DNA from: Rhodothermales bacterium
GTDB lineage: Bacteria; Bacteroidota; Rhodothermia; Rhodothermales; UBA10348
Reading direction: 5' to 3'
Assembly (NCBI GenBank): GCA_030833605.1
Contig: JAURGV010000085.1
Span: 1-8,920 of the forward strand
DNA length: 8,920 bases
Positions 1-6,679 of the stretch are shown one piece after another. Below the pieces are notes generated by a model. It had not been told where the DNA came from. It ran no database searches and was given only the letters and a program-made list of their open reading frames with translations. Made by a program: the position numbers and the translations under genes. Positions within the stretch are counted from its first letter, which is position 1. Every line of letters starts with the position of its first letter.

Positions 1-2437
1 TTAACTCCAAGCCCGACAGGAACTTATCGCTCACAAAACCGGCACCTGCTCCACCGTAAAAATGCACATTCTCACTGAAATCGTACGGATACCATGCAAA
101 GTTGGCTAAGGCGCTCAATCCAACCGCATCACCGATGGTGATCGCAGCTTCTGGCATGAAACGCACGTCTTGATCCGGGAATCGATAGTCGGCGCGTGCG
201 CCAATAATCACCCGGTCAATACCGTCTTTCAAACGAAGTCCAACCTGCGGAAGGATGCTGTGTAGCTGACGATCTGCAAAAACGTCCAACAGGCCGTTTC
301 CTTTTTGTGCCGTTGAATCGGCAGGCATTTCCATAGGTACTTCAGTAGGGACCGGGGCTGGTTCTGGAGTCTGGATCACAACTACAGGTTTATTTTCTTC
401 GGCCCTCTTTACGTCTTCTTTAATAGTACCGGTCTCATCAGTAATACGCTGGTTCAGCCTTTCTTCCATTTTACGCAAGCTTTCTTCAAGTTGAAGAGCT
501 GATATTGCGGTAGAGTCGGCTTTTTTCACAAGTTGTTCGGCCAAAACCTGGCGAACAATTTCCTGAATCTGTGCTGGAGTAAGCGCTCCTGCTTTTACGG
601 TAGAATCGGCTACTACTGGGGCACCCGGCGCTGCCTTAACGGTAACGTCGACGCCAGGAGTTGCTTTTTCAAAGGAGTCGTCCACATTTACGACAATAGT
701 CCGGGTGGAGTCGACTTTGATTTTCGAGGCACTTTCGCCAAATCGGATGTAAATCTCACCCACTTCCGGTACCGGAATGGTCATGGTGCGATCCGAAATA
801 TTGCTTTCGCCTTTTTTAACCACTACCGAATCGATCTCTACGTTGTGGCCTTTCATGTTGGCGTGCCCTTCCATGCCTTCCATGCCTTCCATGCCGGCGT
901 GGCCTTCCATACCCATGTGACCAGAAACGTGCATCGAGTCTACTTTTGCCTGTACTTTCGCAAGTTCAGCCTCGAGTTCTTTGACTCTTTCTTCGGCTGT
1001 TTTCTGTACACCTGGTCTCGGAGGAGCATCAGCAGGCATCGGTTCTCCTTTGACTACAACAACCGCATCTTTGGTAGCAGGTGCTTCTTTAATCGGCTCA
1101 ACCGGCATCATAGGTTCATTCACAACCCGTTTGGCGCGTGATCGGCCACCAAGATTGAAATTGATACCACCGGTGTACATCAAGCTACCAAATACATTGC
1201 TTGGACCATTCACGTCTTCAATGTCTTCTGTGCTCATCAATAGGCCGCGAACACCGGCTTGTAGGCTGATTGCCGAGAAAATCGGTACTTCAACACCCGC
1301 TCCGCCCATCGCGAAGTATCTGTTTTCGGGTTGAACGCCATTATTATCCGCGAAATCAGTGGCATTTTCGATATCCATGTACCCACCGCCAACAATCAAA
1401 TATGGCGTAAACGCGCGTCCACCGAATCGTAAGTCTAACTCGCCACCGTACATTCGGAGGTCACCTATCGCATCGGGCACGCCGCCATCAAACGCCAATT
1501 CTTGTTCGGTATCAAACCAGTAGAATCCACGTAATCCGACGTATGGGCCCAAATCAAAGCCAGCATTTACACCAGCCATCGCTCTCGAATCAGGAAATCC
1601 AAGCGCTGAATTGAAGTTGATTTGGCCATAAAAAGGCTCGATAGCCACGCGGAAGTTGCCACCCTTGAACTGGTTCATCATGGCGCGGTCGGTGTCCGAC
1701 AATACGCTTTCAGAGCGGCCACCGAGGAATATTTTAAGCGAAGTCGAGAAAACGATATTGCTTACTCCAATCTGCTTAAAACTCTCGCGAGTCAAACCCG
1801 TTGCTGTCAAATCATCTTCAGATAGCAGTGTCGATCCGGGGTTAAAACGATAGGATAACTGCTCCCCGCCTACTGAAAGGGTATAGCGATTGGCAACGCT
1901 AAATGTGAGGCCTGCACCAAGGTTGGTGTAAATCTGCTCACTCGACGATAAGCCTTTCGATTTGAATTGCTGAATACCTGTTCCAGCGGTCACAAAAGGT
2001 ATGAGTCTTCCTTTTCCAATATTGAACCGAAGTTTACCGCCGTAGCGCGTTAGGTCCATTTTCCGAGTATCTAGCCCTTCCAAAGCCAGTAAAGCACCGG
2101 TTTGGTTGGCAACCGTTGAGGCAAAAACACTGTTGGTAAACGAACCAAAATCGGTTTTAAAGTCGCTTCCGACCAAATACACACCGTTCAATTCTAAGTA
2201 TCTGCCGAAGCCAAAGCCCAATTCCCCTCCGTACATAATGCCGTCTTTCAATCCAGCATTGTCTCCAAACTGGATGTAATTCCCAGTTGGTGATAGGGTG
2301 TAGCTAATGCCACTCACTTGAGCGGTAGCTGGGCGCTGAACGAACACGAATACGAGGGCGACTAAACATAGCCCCAGAATCCGTTTTGCCGTCAAGGCGC
2401 TTGTGTTTGCAGTAGTAGGTGTTGACTTCATAATCAT
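1..2437 (-). CDS. Large multi-barrel outer-membrane protein, C-terminus beyond the left edge
   Basis: An open frame of 812 codons runs without a stop from ATG at 2437 to the left edge. A second ATG at 2431 is equally possible, and neither has a strong ribosome binding site. Residues 1-39 look like a signal peptide: Lys18-Arg19, a hydrophobic run at 20-33, and a likely cleavage after Ala37-Thr-Ala39. Residues about 41-240 and 258-428 are two successive β-barrel-like domains with alternating aromatic/Gly strands (for example MYGGELGFGFGRYLELNG, then FRVAIEPFYGQINF). A Pro/Ala-rich linker follows, then a coiled coil at about 479-503, a Met/His-rich segment at 502-531, and a region carrying a short β-rich stretch (MTIPVPEVGEIYIRFGES). 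A second coiled coil lies at about 621-681 and a third barrel-like domain begins at about 723. I infer an outer-membrane structural or porin-like protein and do not recognise a named family. The 171-nt gap upstream of the gene, down from 2608, shows no convincing promoter or terminator. Confidence 0.85.
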   Translation of the reverse strand, partial: MIMKSTPTTANTSALTAKRILGLCLVALVFVFVQRPATAQVSGISYTLSPTGNYIQFGDNAGLKDGIMYGGELGFGFGRYLELNGVYLVGSDFKTDFGSFTNSVFASTVANQTGALLALEGLDTRKMDLTRYGGKLRFNIGKGRLIPFVTAGTGIQQFKSKGLSSSEQIYTNLGAGLTFSVANRYTLSVGGEQLSYRFNPGSTLLSEDDLTATGLTRESFKQIGVSNIVFSTSLKIFLGGRSESVLSDTDRAMMNQFKGGNFRVAIEPFYGQINFNSALGFPDSRAMAGVNAGFDLGPYVGLRGFYWFDTEQELAFDGGVPDAIGDLRMYGGELDLRFGGRAFTPYLIVGGGYMDIENATDFADNNGVQPENRYFAMGGAGVEVPIFSAISLQAGVRGLLMSTEDIEDVNGPSNVFGSLMYTGGINFNLGGRSRAKRVVNEPMMPVEPIKEAPATKDAVVVVKGEPMPADAPPRPGVQKTAEERVKELEAELAKVQAKVDSMHVSGHMGMEGHAGMEGMEGMEGHANMKGHNVEIDSVVVKKGESNISDRTMTIPVPEVGEIYIRFGESASKIKVDSTRTIVVNVDDSFEKATPGVDVTVKAAPGAPVVADSTVKAGALTPAQIQEIVRQVLAEQLVKKADSTAISALQLEESLRKMEERLNQRITDETGTIKEDVKRAEENKPVVVIQTPEPAPVPTEVPMEMPADSTAQKGNGLLDVFADRQLHSILPQVGLRLKDGIDRVIIGARADYRFPDQDVRFMPEAAITIGDAVGLSALANFAWYPYDFSENVHFYGGAGAGFVSDKFLSGLEL
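845..934 (-). other. Met/His-rich segment of the multi-barrel protein (possible metal-binding linker)
   Basis: These 30 codons (residues 502-531) encode seven Met, five His and four Glu, mostly arranged as GME and GH units such as GHMGMEGHAGMEGMEGMEGH. The segment directly follows a charged coiled coil and precedes the short β-rich stretch. Met/His-rich stretches are known in periplasmic copper- and silver-handling proteins, so metal binding is a reasonable inference, but nothing else here shows it. The segment could also simply be a flexible spacer grown by repeat expansion. Confidence 0.6.
867..893. repeat. Three perfect 9-bp tandem repeats (CCTTCCATG)
   Basis: The unit CCTTCCATG occurs three times back to back with no mismatch. 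Partial copies lie on both sides, including GGCCTTCCATAC at 901-912. The unit length is a multiple of three, so copy-number change would add or remove Gly-Met-Glu in the encoded linker without breaking the frame. Confidence 0.9.
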
Positions 2438-2608
2438 CGTTTCCGGTGAGGGTGTTTATTTCCGAGCGTTTTTCTCACAGCATGTTCAACGAATAAGCCG
2501 CGATCCCGCTTCAACCCGTAACCTCCATTTAGGTCGTATACGTTGATTGAACCGAAAGTTCACACGGGTTTTGCAGGGTATAACCTGACTTTTCTAGACG
2601 ATTTGGCC

Positions 2609-3748
2609 CTAATCCAGTGTCCGTCTATACCTTAACATAGCGACCAAGCTCGCGACCACCGCGAAAACGGCCATCGCTATGATGGGGGCTTTGATGTCCT
2701 GCAATTCGGCCCCTTTTAGCATGACCCCACGCACCACTCTCAGAAAGTGGGTTAAGGGAAGCACGTTGCCAATGTTTTGGGCCCAATCCGGCATGCCCCG
2801 AAACGGAAACATGAATCCAGACAACAATATGGAGGGCAAAAAGAAGAAAAAGGTGAGCTGCATGGCCTGCATTTGCGACTTGGCGATGGTCGAAAACGTA
2901 AACCCGAGCGCCAAGTTGGCCACCATAAATACGCCTATTCCAAACGCCAACAGGCCGAACGACCCAACAAAGGGCACGTCGAACAACACTTTGGCGACAA
3001 TCAAGACTACGGTGGTTTGAACGGCACCCACCATTACGTAGGGGGTGATTTTTCCGATCATGACTTCAAACGGCAAAGCAGGCATGGCCAAAAGGTTTTC
3101 TATCGTACCACGCTCCGCTTCGCGGGTCATGGCAATGCTGGTTATCATCACCAAGGTCATGGTCAAGATCACTCCCAGTAGCCCCGGTACAATGTTGTAG
3201 TGGGTGATGCCTTCGGGATTGTACACAGCGTGTACAACGAGGTCGTAGGGGTCGGGTGTGGGGCGCAACTGTGCGAGCGAGCCTGTAAAGTCGTACCGCA
3301 GTGAACTCGCTACAATGGCTTTCGCTCGACCAATGGCATTCGACGCCGCAGCCGGATCGGATGCGTCCGCCTCAATCAATATTTGGGGCCGCTCCCCACG
3401 GATCAGCCGTTCTGAAAACCCAGCGGGGATGCTCACTACAAAGGCTACCTCACCGCTGGCCAATAGATGCTGGCTTTCGCGGGGGTCGCTGGTTTGTTTG
3501 ACAATGTGGTAGTACCCCGAATTCTCTAACCCACTAATAATGGACCGAACAAACGGGGTTTGTTCTTCCACTTGTATGGCCGTTGGTAGGTTTTTAGGGT
3601 CTGAGTTGATGGCAAATCCAAATAGAACCAGCTGGATAATGGGAATTCCGAACATCATCCCAAAGGTGAGCCGGTCCCGCCTCATTTGGATGATTTCTTT
3701 GGCCCAAACCGCCAGGATGCGCCGAATGGAGGCGAATATGACTCTCAT
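2609..3748 (-). CDS. ABC-2 type transporter permease (YbhR/YbhS/YhhJ-like)
   Basis: This 379-residue protein has the usual ABC-2 permease layout: one N-terminal membrane segment (about 27-47), a large extracytoplasmic domain (about 48-185), then five more segments (about 186-206, 233-254, 262-286, 297-316 and 353-372). The family signature is clear: REAERGTIENLLAMP after the second segment, and LSGFMFPFRGMPDWAQ with LPLTHFLRVVRG before the last. It should form the inner-membrane channel of the exporter, probably as a homodimer because only one permease gene is present where E. coli ybhGFSR has two. The ATG overlaps the ATPase stop codon (ATGA, 3745-3748). An AGGAGG at 3754-3759, 5 nt upstream of the ATG, sits inside the end of the ATPase gene and supports this start. 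The substrate cannot be told from sequence. No terminator is evident after the stop. Confidence 0.93.
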   Translation of the reverse strand: MRVIFASIRRILAVWAKEIIQMRRDRLTFGMMFGIPIIQLVLFGFAINSDPKNLPTAIQVEEQTPFVRSIISGLENSGYYHIVKQTSDPRESQHLLASGEVAFVVSIPAGFSERLIRGERPQILIEADASDPAAASNAIGRAKAIVASSLRYDFTGSLAQLRPTPDPYDLVVHAVYNPEGITHYNIVPGLLGVILTMTLVMITSIAMTREAERGTIENLLAMPALPFEVMIGKITPYVMVGAVQTTVVLIVAKVLFDVPFVGSFGLLAFGIGVFMVANLALGFTFSTIAKSQMQAMQLTFFFFLPSILLSGFMFPFRGMPDWAQNIGNVLPLTHFLRVVRGVMLKGAELQDIKAPIIAMAVFAVVASLVAMLRYRRTLD

Positions 3749-4677
3749 TGGTGCCTCCTGGTGTCTTTGCCCGAGTCTTTCATCAAGGCAATGAAGGCAT
3801 CTTCCAAGCTCGGCTTCACTTCTTCCCAGACGACACTTTCCGACTTAAAGTCTTTTAACGAGTGCTCCAAAAGCTCCCTGTTCACGCCGCTAATGTGCAG
3901 CGCCGACCCAAAGTAGGCCACGTGTTCTACGCCCGGTTTTTGTTTGATGCGTTCAGCGAGGGCTCGAACAGCGTCTCCTTGAGCGGTGTAGGTTACGAGG
4001 CCGGATCGGTCAATGATGTTGGCGACCGTTCCTTTGGTAACCATTTCGCCATTGGCGAGATAAGCAATGCGGTCGCACCGTTCGGCTTCATCCATGTAGT
4101 GGGTAGAAACCAATACGGTCATGCCATCCATGGATAGGCGGTGTATTTCGTCCCAGAAGTCGCGTCTAGCTTGTGGGTCCACGCCGGCTGTGGGCTCGTC
4201 TAGCAGCAGCAACTCGGGTTTGTGCATGGTGACAGCGGCCAGGGCTAGGCGTTGTTTCCAGCCTCCTGATAGCGCGTCTGCAACTTGGTGTTGGCGATCG
4301 GCTAACCCTAAGTTTTCGAGCGTTTCATCCACTTTCTGTTTCATGGATGGGATTTGGTACAAGCGCGCCACGAACTCCAGGTTTTCCCGAATGGTCAAGT
4401 CGCCCCAAAAGGAGAATTTCTGGGTCATGTACCCGGTCCGAATCTTGATTTTCCGGGAGTCTTTGGCAATGTCGTACCCCAAGCAGGTCCCTTCGCCTTC
4501 CGAGGTTTTGAGCAACCCACATATCATCCGGATGGTGGTGGTTTTCCCAGACCCATTCGGCCCTAAGAAGCCCCACACTTGGCCATACGGCATTTGGATG
4601 TCCACGCCGTTCACGGCGACTTTGTCGCCAAAGCGCTTCACCAGTCCACGGACATCGATCGCGAGTTTGGTCTCCAT
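3745..4677 (-). CDS. ABC transporter ATP-binding protein (YbhF/DrrA-like)
   Basis: This is a complete 310-residue nucleotide-binding subunit. It has Walker A GPNGSGKTT (residues 39-47), a Q-loop at Gln86 (YMTQKFSFW), the signature LSGGWKQR (136-143), Walker B LLLLDEP with Asp160/Glu161, a D-loop AGVDP, and the switch His192 (VSTHYMDEAERCDR). The Trp-Lys variant of the signature is typical of the ABC-2 exporter group that includes E. coli YbhF and RbbA. The C-terminal 90 or so residues form the accessory domain common in DrrA-like ATPases. It should hydrolyse ATP on the cytoplasmic face to drive the permease encoded next. The gene starts 7 nt after the stop of the membrane-fusion gene and overlaps the permease gene by 4 nt, so the three are almost certainly co-transcribed and translationally coupled. 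All key catalytic residues are present. Confidence 0.96.
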   Translation of the reverse strand: METKLAIDVRGLVKRFGDKVAVNGVDIQMPYGQVWGFLGPNGSGKTTTIRMICGLLKTSEGEGTCLGYDIAKDSRKIKIRTGYMTQKFSFWGDLTIRENLEFVARLYQIPSMKQKVDETLENLGLADRQHQVADALSGGWKQRLALAAVTMHKPELLLLDEPTAGVDPQARRDFWDEIHRLSMDGMTVLVSTHYMDEAERCDRIAYLANGEMVTKGTVANIIDRSGLVTYTAQGDAVRALAERIKQKPGVEHVAYFGSALHISGVNRELLEHSLKDFKSESVVWEEVKPSLEDAFIALMKDSGKDTRRHQ

Positions 4678-4684
4678 GGTGGGC

Positions 4685-5647
4685 TTACGGGTTCAAACGT
4701 ACATCAACCGGGAGGCCGGGACGCAGCGTTTGGGGACCGTCAAAGGAGGCTTCTATCATGAACACGAGTTTTTCCCGCGCATCGGTACTGTAGATCACGG
4801 GCGGGGTAAATTCGGGCTCGGTGGCTATGAAGGTGATGGTTGCGGTGTGCGCTTCGGCGTCGCCATCGGGCTGGACGCTAATTTTGGAGCCCAAAGCGAG
4901 GGTTGACACGGCGCTTTGGGGTACGAAGAATCGAATTTTGATGTTTTCTGGCGGAAGTATGGCTAGTACAGGCGATCCTGCGGTCACGAATTCACCCGTG
5001 CGTTTGAATATCATTTCGACGCGGCCGGTGACTTGGGATACGATGCTCCTTCTTTTCAGCCACAATTCAGACTGTTGTAGGGTGACGTCGGCAGCGCGTG
5101 AGTTGGCGGCGGCGGCTTCGCGGTCGGCATCTCGCCCCGTTAATTTGGCAACTTCAATGGCTTGTTGAGCGGCTTCGACGTTGGCTTTGGAGCGGCTTAG
5201 GTTTGATTTAAGGGCGTCGCCTTCAGCTTCGGCTACAATGCCTTGCGCCACAAGGGGATAGCGGCGGTCGTACGCGGATTGGGCGAGCTCAAGTTGGGCT
5301 TCGGCATCGGCCAATCGGGCTTCGAGTGCGGCGATTTCAGCGGGCCTAGCGCCCACGGACAGGTTTTTGACAACGGCTTGGGTTTGGGCTTTTCGCTCTC
5401 GCGCTTCTTGCACGCCCAGGGTTTCGAGTTCGTTATCTAGGGAGAAGAGGTGGTCCATGGCCACTACGGAGTCGCCTTTCGCGACATGCAGGTCGATTAG
5501 CCATCCCGACTGCGGCGAGTTTACGTATACGTATTCCCCTTCTACGTAGCCAACGAGTCCACCGGTTTCTTCGCTGGATGTGCATCCCGACACGACTACC
5601 ATCAGTACGATCATCGGGATTGTGTAGAGCAGGTACCGGGTTTTCAT
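4685..5647 (-). CDS. HlyD-family membrane-fusion (periplasmic adaptor) lipoprotein of the ABC exporter
   Basis: I chose the ATG at 5647 (320 residues) over an upstream GTG at 5674. It gives a textbook lipoprotein signal: MKTR, a hydrophobic stretch, then the lipobox V-S-G-C with the acylated Cys at 22. Residues about 34-70 and 201-230 are the two halves of a lipoyl-like domain (YVNSPQSGWLIDLHVAKGDS; VTGRVEMIFKRTGEFVTAG). Between them is a long Ala/Glu/Arg-rich coiled-coil hairpin at about 73-195. After them comes the β-barrel domain (IKIRFFVPQSAV to LRPGLPVDVRLNP). The protein should bridge the inner-membrane ABC-2 pump to an outer-membrane channel, as YbhG/EmrA/HlyD proteins do. No TolC-like gene is in the window. 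It is the first gene of the exporter operon. A TetR-type regulator, common beside such operons, is also absent here. Confidence 0.92.
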   Translation of the reverse strand: MKTRYLLYTIPMIVLMVVVSGCTSSEETGGLVGYVEGEYVYVNSPQSGWLIDLHVAKGDSVVAMDHLFSLDNELETLGVQEARERKAQTQAVVKNLSVGARPAEIAALEARLADAEAQLELAQSAYDRRYPLVAQGIVAEAEGDALKSNLSRSKANVEAAQQAIEVAKLTGRDADREAAAANSRAADVTLQQSELWLKRRSIVSQVTGRVEMIFKRTGEFVTAGSPVLAILPPENIKIRFFVPQSAVSTLALGSKISVQPDGDAEAHTATITFIATEPEFTPPVIYSTDAREKLVFMIEASFDGPQTLRPGLPVDVRLNP

Positions 5648-5700
5648 GGGTTTCTTTTGGGTTGACGCGACCACTAGAACGGTTAGATCCGAATATCTAG

Positions 5701-5733
5701 CAGACGTTACGGCTTTATTCCTTTTGGTTCAAA
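5701..5733 (-). promoter_or_regulatory. Weak candidate promoter for the ABC exporter operon
   Basis: On the minus strand TTTG (5730-5733) is followed after 20 nt by TAACGTCTG (5701-5709). This loosely resembles the Bacteroidota arrangement TTTG-N(17-23)-TAnnTTTG, but with an extra base and a mismatch in the downstream box. Position relative to the ATG at 5647 is sensible. It is the best match seen but is not strong. Confidence 0.22.
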
Positions 5734-5906
5734 GGATTTTTGAGAGAGACGGTGGTGGTGGGGGCGTTTGTGCGGCGGCACTACGTAGTTGTACGCATTG
5801 TTTAGTAAGTGGGATTTGCGGAAGTTGGGGGTTTGTGGCGTTTTGCGATTTCGCGATCGGACTTTTCAGCACCTGCATGGTTTGGTGGTGATCGGGTAGT
5901 GGAATT

Positions 5907-5939
5907 GGGTTTCAACCTATATTTTTAGGGTTCAAGCCC
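5907..5939. repeat. Imperfect inverted repeat (hairpin)
   Basis: GGGTTTCAACCTA (5907-5919) faces TAGGGTTCAAGCCC (5926-5939) across a short A/T loop. Pairing is about 11-12 bp, with one mismatch, one wobble and one bulge. There is no T-run after either arm, so it is not an obvious terminator. It lies between the G-rich stretch and the proposed cassette boundary. Confidence 0.55.
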
Positions 5940-5974
5940 GGCATCAATCGTCGAAGGATCCTGATATCACGTAG

Positions 5975-6495
5975 TTATACTGCTCTATATACTTGATTGC
6001 CATGACCCCATATAAAGTTGTCGAAGCCTGGGTGGAAGCATTTAACAAAGCGGACATAGAGGCGCTATCTCAGCTCTATCACTTAGATGCCGTCAATCAT
6101 CAGATTGCTGAGTCTGAAGTGAAGGGAAGGGAAAACATTCGGAAAATGTTCGAAATGGAGTTTTCAAGAGCAGAAATGACGTGTATCGTTATAAACCTGT
6201 TTGAAGACGGTGATTGGGCAATTTTGGAGTGGCAGGATCCACTCGGACTGCGAGGATGTGGCTTTTTTAAGGTAAATGAGGGCTTAATAGCGTTTCAACG
6301 AGGATATTGGGACAAACTTTCGTTCCTGAGAATGCACGATTTGCCGATTGAGTAATTCTGCATCTTGAATTTGAGCAGCCTGTTCATTTCGCAGTATAAC
6401 AAGCGCATTATACGGACTCGCACCACCTTGATAGTTTGTTTGAAACAGTTACTTTCAGTTAGGTGAGTGCTCGCTCGCCGTATATCCGCCAGCCG
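5975..6495 (+). mobile_element. Putative integron-type gene cassette carrying the NTF2-like gene
   Basis: The proposed unit begins after the G of GTTATAC (5974-5980) and ends at the G of GTTGACC (6495-6501). It contains one short gene with little flanking sequence, followed by an attC-like site. Seen directly: the 7-mer before the gene is the exact reverse complement of GTATAAC at 6394-6400. Integron rules predict this, because a cassette's first bases form one core site (R') with its own attC in the circular form. The gene is on the opposite strand from its neighbours and looks less G+C-rich. SnoaL/NTF2-fold proteins such as Bal32a are known from environmental cassettes. No integrase gene or attI is visible, so this would be a solitary or integron-less cassette. 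The cores deviate from GTTRRRY at single positions, which limits confidence. Confidence 0.45.
6002..6355 (+). CDS. SnoaL/NTF2-like family protein
   Basis: This is a 117-residue soluble protein with no signal peptide. The pattern is that of the NTF2/SnoaL fold: an N-terminal helix pair VVEAWVEAFNKADIEALSQL, the strand motif LYHLDAVNHQ, a helix GRENIRKMFEMEF, then β-strands IVINLFEDGDWAILEWQDP, CGFFKVNEGLIAFQRGYWD and a short C-terminal tail. Family members include small-molecule isomerases, hydrolases and many proteins of unknown activity, so no reaction can be assigned. I chose ATG 6002 because the upstream in-frame TTG at 5993 would add only three residues and the family normally begins near MTP. 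There is no Shine-Dalgarno sequence. A TATACT at 5976-5981 could serve as a -10 box but lacks a good -35. The gene sits between candidate cassette boundaries and points away from the ABC operon. Confidence 0.9.
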   Translation: MTPYKVVEAWVEAFNKADIEALSQLYHLDAVNHQIAESEVKGRENIRKMFEMEFSRAEMTCIVINLFEDGDWAILEWQDPLGLRGCGFFKVNEGLIAFQRGYWDKLSFLRMHDLPIE

Positions 6496-6501
6496 TTGAC
6501 C
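6394..6501 (+). other. Candidate attC recombination site
   Basis: The site opens with GTATAAC (6394-6400, R''-like) followed by AA, then TATACGG (6409-6415, L''-like) and GGAC. It closes with CCGTATA (6478-6484, L'-like) and GTTGACC (6495-6501, R'-like). TATACGG and CCGTATA are perfect reverse complements. With the A at 6416 left unpaired the stem extends by one C-G pair, resembling the extrahelical base that orients attC. A GCG/CGC pair (6403-6405 with 6487-6489 region) and an inner hairpin TGAAA-N7-TTTCA (6441-6457) add to the fold. The length of 108 nt is within the attC range. The spacers between core and inner arm (8 and 10 nt) are longer than usual, and the two outer cores pair only partly. 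Confidence 0.42.
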
Positions 6502-6514
6502 CTTCCGACTTAGC

Positions 6515-6679
6515 ATGAAACCAGATAAAATCCAAGAAAACAAAGGCATTGCTGTTGGGCTCGCTGTGGGAATCGCAGTTGGCGTCGCATTGGACAATAT
6601 TGCTATCGGAATCGCCTTAGGGATCGTTTTCGGAGTGTCGTACGATCGAAAACAGAAGAAAAACACCGAAGAAAAGTAG
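6515..6679 (+). CDS. Small glycine-zipper membrane protein (54 residues)
   Basis: ATG at 6515 opens a 54-codon frame ending with TAG at 6677-6679. The product has a charged N-terminus (MKPDKIQENK), then about 33 hydrophobic residues with Gly at regular intervals. These form two short segments, GIAVGLAVGIAVGVAL and IAIGIALGIVFGVSY, joined by Asp-Asn. A very basic and acidic tail follows (DRKQKKNTEEK). This is the pattern of glycine-zipper proteins, which insert in membranes and pack as helical hairpins or oligomers. No specific function is known to me. It lies 160 nt after the NTF2-like gene and 20 nt after the candidate attC, on the same strand, with no Shine-Dalgarno sequence. A small phage- or toxin-like membrane peptide is an alternative. 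The reverse-strand frame through here is its low-complexity shadow. Confidence 0.72.
   Translation: MKPDKIQENKGIAVGLAVGIAVGVALDNIAIGIALGIVFGVSYDRKQKKNTEEK

Larger units (their letters stand above)
5648..6001. other. Divergent intergenic region between the ABC operon and the NTF2-like gene
   Basis: I see no convincing gene in these 354 nt. The plus-strand open frame at 5646-5891 has no recognisable features. The region does hold a G-rich run (GGTGGTGGTGGGGG, 5751-5764), a perfect 10-bp palindrome ACTACGTAGT (5780-5789), and an imperfect hairpin with arms at 5907-5919 and 5926-5939. A GTTATAC at 5974-5980 is discussed as a possible cassette boundary. Promoters for both flanking genes must lie here if they have their own. 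Confidence 0.6.

Noticed and set aside
533..1141. 202-codon plus-strand frame rich in HAF/HAG repeats
   Set aside because: It lies wholly inside the minus-strand multi-barrel gene, and its repeat is the reverse reading of the 9-bp tandem repeat. The minus frame alone gives a sensible signal peptide, barrels and coiled coils.
2438..2608. Promoter TTGAAG-N16-TATTCG for the multi-barrel gene and a terminator for the exporter operon
   Set aside because: The boxes match neither the vegetative nor the Bacteroidota consensus well. The only hairpins in the gap have 4-5 bp stems and no T-run.
4121..4906. 261-codon plus-strand frame
   Set aside because: It runs antisense across the ATPase and adaptor genes, both of which have full motifs in their own frames. 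The frame shows no domain of its own.
5646..5891. 81-codon plus-strand frame with Gly- and Cys-rich sequence
   Set aside because: It starts opposite the adaptor signal peptide, has odd composition (GGGGG, scattered Cys and Trp) and shows no recognisable fold or ribosome binding site. It is probably chance.
6394..6464. A shorter attC ending at GTTAGGT (6458-6464)
   Set aside because: GTTAGGT fits the GTTRRRY core better, but the sequence just before it does not pair with the TATACGG arm. The longer version ending at 6501 has paired inner arms.
6295..6666. 123-codon minus-strand frame with Ile/Pro/Thr-Ala repeats
   Set aside because: It is the antisense of the glycine-zipper gene and the end of the NTF2-like gene. 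Its repetitiveness mirrors the Gly/Ala/Val codons of the small gene.
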